64,000 bases of DNA. Origin: Flavivirga algicola. GTDB lineage: Bacteria; Bacteroidota; Bacteroidia; Flavobacteriales; Flavobacteriaceae. The notes under the pieces were generated by a model. That model did no database searches, was not told the origin of the DNA, and was given only the letters and a program-made list of their open reading frames with translations. Positions 62,157 to 64,000 of this stretch are shown here, one piece after another. The DNA lies in contig NZ_JABBHF010000011.1 in the NCBI RefSeq assembly GCF_012910715.1, positions 1 to 64,000 on the forward strand, in the 5' to 3' direction. The position numbers and the translations under genes were made by a program. The first letter of the stretch is position 1, and every line of letters starts with the position of its first letter.

Positions 62157-62810
62157 TTAAATATTCATTTCTGGAATATCACCTTCAACAATTAAATTCC
62201 CTTCTGTAGCTTCCTTAATGGCTTCCACAGTTACTCCTGGAGCACGTTCTAAAAGCTTAAAGCCCATGTTAGCTACTTCAAGTACTGCCATGTTAGTCAC
62301 GATCTTTTTAACACAGCCCACACCCGTTAATGGTAATGAACATTGCTTTAAAAGTTTTGATTCACCCTTCTTATTAGTATGCATCATAGCCACTATAATA
62401 TTTTCAGCACTAGCAACTAAATCCATGGCACCTCCCATACCTTTTACCATTTTACCAGGAATCTTCCAATTTGCTATATCACCATTTTCTGCGACTTCCA
62501 TCGCACCCAAAATGGTGAGATCAACATGTTGTCCACGTATCATAGAAAAGCTCAGGGCCGAATCAAAAAAGCTAGCTCCTGCCAATGTTGTTATGGTTTG
62601 CTTTCCTGCATTTATAATATCGGCATCTTCTTCACCTTCAAATGGGAAAGGCCCCATCCCTAAAACACCATTTTCACTTTGAAACTCTACTTCTATATCA
62701 CTTCTTACATAGTTTGCAACCAAAGTTGGTATTCCAATTCCAAGGTTCACATAATAACCATCTTTTACTTCTTTTGCTATGCGTTTCGCAATTCCTGTTT
62801 TATCTAACAT
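62157..62810 (-). CDS. scoB: 3-oxoacid CoA-transferase subunit B
   Basis: The 217-residue subunit carries the catalytic Glu in EFQSENGVLGMGPFPFEGEED (about 41-61, described by its ends), the family glycine-rich start NLGIGIPTLVANYV and GGAMDLVASAENIIVAMMH. With subunit A it transfers CoA from succinyl-CoA to 3-ketoacids such as acetoacetate. It follows scoA on the same strand, separated by 95 bases containing a dispersed repeat. Confidence 0.95.
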   Translation of the reverse strand: MLDKTGIAKRIAKEVKDGYYVNLGIGIPTLVANYVRSDIEVEFQSENGVLGMGPFPFEGEEDADIINAGKQTITTLAGASFFDSALSFSMIRGQHVDLTILGAMEVAENGDIANWKIPGKMVKGMGGAMDLVASAENIIVAMMHTNKKGESKLLKQCSLPLTGVGCVKKIVTNMAVLEVANMGFKLLERAPGVTVEAIKEATEGNLIVEGDIPEMNI

Positions 62811-62811
62811 A

Positions 62812-62900
62812 ACTTTTGTTATTCCCGTGAAAACGGGAATCTTTTTAATTGAAACTTAATTTTAAATGCCAACTCCCGTCTTAACAGGAATAACAATCCC
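62812..62900. repeat. Dispersed repeat between scoA and scoB, inverted relative to the hemD-hemE copy
   Basis: The hairpin attcccgt-gaaa-acgggaat lies at 62821-62840. A 28-base block at 62836-62863 is the exact reverse complement of 43333-43360. A second half-hairpin tcccgtcttaacaggaataac follows at about 62874-62894. The order and hairpin position mirror the copy at 43.3 kb. Confidence 0.75.
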
Positions 62901-62905
62901 TCCCT

Positions 62906-63607
62906 TTAATCTCTTTGTCTTACAGTTCGTTGTTCAATGCGTTTTTCATAATGGGCTCCTTCAAAAATACGTTGCACAAAAATGCCTGGAATATGAATTT
63001 GATTAGGATCCAAAGCACCTAAAGGAACTAACTCTTCGACCTCAGCAACCGTTATCTTTGCAGCACCACACATATTCGGATTGAAATTTCTGGAAGTACC
63101 TTTAAAAATTAAGTTGCCCGCAGCATCACCTTTCCAAGCTTTTACAAAGGCAAAATCAGCTTTAAAGGCATGCTCCAATACATACATTTTCCCATCAAAG
63201 TTCCTGGTCTCTTTGCCTTCAGCGACTTCGGTTCCATAACCCGCAGGCGTATAAACAGCAGGAAAACCAGCTTGAGCAGCCCGACATCGCTCTGCTAAAG
63301 TCCCTTGAGGGATAAGCTCAACATCCAATTCTCCTGAAAGCATCTGGCGTTCAAATTCATCATTCTCTCCCACATACGATGAGACCATTTTTTTTATTTG
63401 TTTTTTTTGAAGTAGCAGCCCCAATCCAAAATCATCAACCCCTGCATTATTAGAAATACATGTTAATCCTTTCACTCCAAGTTTTACCAATTCGGAAATA
63501 GCATTTTCTGGAATACCGCTAAGTCCAAAACCTCCAAGCATACATGTCATGTTATCCGATACACCTTTTAGAGCATCTTGAACATGAGCAACCTTTTTAT
63601 TAATCAT
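62906..63607 (-). CDS. scoA: 3-oxoacid CoA-transferase subunit A
   Basis: The 233-residue subunit shows the subunit-A motif [15 protein letters not shown] (about 23-37), [20 protein letters not shown] and [20 protein letters not shown]. It pairs with subunit B to form the transferase for ketone-body or short-chain 3-ketoacid activation. It is upstream of scoB in the same orientation. Length and motifs are normal. Confidence 0.95.
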   Translation of the reverse strand: MINKKVAHVQDALKGVSDNMTCMLGGFGLSGIPENAISELVKLGVKGLTCISNNAGVDDFGLGLLLQKKQIKKMVSSYVGENDEFERQMLSGELDVELIPQGTLAERCRAAQAGFPAVYTPAGYGTEVAEGKETRNFDGKMYVLEHAFKADFAFVKAWKGDAAGNLIFKGTSRNFNPNMCGAAKITVAEVEELVPLGALDPNQIHIPGIFVQRIFEGAHYEKRIEQRTVRQRD

Positions 63608-63721
63608 TTTATTAAATTTTTACTGTATAAATGTACATATAAATGAATTATTTTTAAAATAATTACCAAATAAGTTATTTATCAATAAAATTAAGTGATT
63701 AGTCTAAGGTTAAATTCACAA

Positions 63722-63748
63722 AAAAACCATTCATTTTGAATGGTTTTT
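63722..63748 (-). terminator. Terminator of the penicillin-binding protein gene
   Basis: A perfect 12-bp stem aaaaaccattca / tgaatggttttt with a TTT loop ends 24 bases past the stop at 63773 and is followed on the minus strand by further T residues. Confidence 0.9.
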
Positions 63749-63772
63749 ATTATTAGTAAAAATATATCTCTA

Positions 63773-64000
63773 TTAGAATCCTCCTAAATCTTCAGGGATA
63801 ATATCATCTGGGTCATCATCAGTGGCTCTTGAAACCTTAGAACAATCTACATTTATAGATAAGTTTTTCGGCTTTTCAAATGCTCCTTTAGAAATATTTA
63901 ATGTCTCATCTGCGTAACAACTTTTCATATAAAGTCCCCAAATAGGTAGTGCCATGGCTGCCCCTTGTCCATAAGTTATGGATCTAAAATGTGCCGCTCT
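63773..64000 (-). CDS. Class A penicillin-binding protein, C-terminal end only (partial)
   Basis: The frame is open to the window edge; the last 75 codons are visible. It reads RAAHFRSITYGQGAAMALPI then WGLYMKSCYADETLN and ends PDDIIPEDLGGF. The GQGAAMALPIWG segment is the usual tail of bifunctional transglycosylase-transpeptidases of the PBP1A type in Bacteroidota. It builds cell-wall peptidoglycan. The internal ATG at 63955 is not the real start. The upstream part lies beyond 64000. Confidence 0.8.
   Translation of the reverse strand, partial: RAAHFRSITYGQGAAMALPIWGLYMKSCYADETLNISKGAFEKPKNLSINVDCSKVSRATDDDPDDIIPEDLGGF

Noticed and set aside
1-64000. CRISPR arrays, tRNA or rRNA genes, riboswitches
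   Set aside because: No regularly spaced direct repeats, cloverleaf-compatible sequences or known aptamer motifs were recognised in the gaps; long intergenic regions are few.

Overview
The window is low-GC, densely coded DNA typical of a marine-type Flavobacteriaceae (Bacteroidota). The evidence is the family content: two secreted proteins with type IX secretion (T9SS) C-terminal sorting domains, a fused hemC-hemD gene, HemJ, several AraC-type regulators, lipoproteins with a classic Cys box, and promoters carrying the Bacteroidota TAnnTTTG box in place of a sigma70 -10. Species cannot be named from sequence alone. No tRNA, rRNA or CRISPR array was seen.

Layout. 1-1.3 kb: an IS110-family element whose long non-coding left end can fold as a candidate bridge RNA. 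1.3-2.2 kb: a hypothetical gene and degenerate dispersed repeats. 2.2-7.5 kb: a TetR-controlled export module (beta-barrel, LolA-like outer-membrane lipoprotein-sorting protein, MMPL/RND pump) with visible operators. 7.6-9.9 kb: an AraC regulator with AhpD-like and cupredoxin-like genes and an unlisted 58-residue ORF; two promoters here share the same upstream element at exactly the same spacing. 10-15 kb: Tex, an OmpA-like lipoprotein, a lipocalin-like lipoprotein, a Cys-rich mini-protein and ferritin. 15-20 kb: an accessory-looking cluster with a Tat-type secreted protein, a formyltransferase, two tandem phage-tail-collar proteins and a T9SS protein with GC-rich, recently duplicated Ig-like repeats. 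20-31 kb: metG, LD-carboxypeptidase, YceI with a coupled frameshifted small gene, a membrane-spanning winged-helix regulator, a HEAT protein, a DnaJ/TerB protein, bacilliredoxin, and lipid genes (plsC, acyl-ACP desaturase).

31-51.5 kb is dominated by heme biosynthesis. On the minus strand are hemH and hemJ, followed by a histidine kinase and an enoyl-CoA hydratase. Across an AraC gene, on the plus strand, are hemA, hemCD, hemE, hemF and hemB with interspersed small genes. The window thus encodes glutamyl-tRNA to heme except HemL. Two intrusions disturb this locus. A REP-associated tyrosine transposase (RAYT) flanked by palindromes is fused in frame to hemF, and a membrane-tethered SF2 helicase lies antisense between hemF and hemB.

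51.5-64 kb: a CNNM/CBS membrane protein, Ogt, a hotdog-fold protein, a serine hydrolase, a 1296-residue T9SS beta-propeller protein, a DEDD exonuclease with a dual-ATPase ABC protein, succinyl-CoA:3-ketoacid CoA-transferase subunits, and the C-terminus of a class A penicillin-binding protein cut by the window end.

The most unusual observations are the RAYT-hemF fusion with its translated palindrome, the IS110 left-end RNA candidate, the equal-spacing AraC/AhpD regulatory element with its small ORF, a dispersed palindromic repeat that has become coding sequence in tex and metG, the free-standing tail-collar/formyltransferase cluster, and the membrane-anchored helicase.
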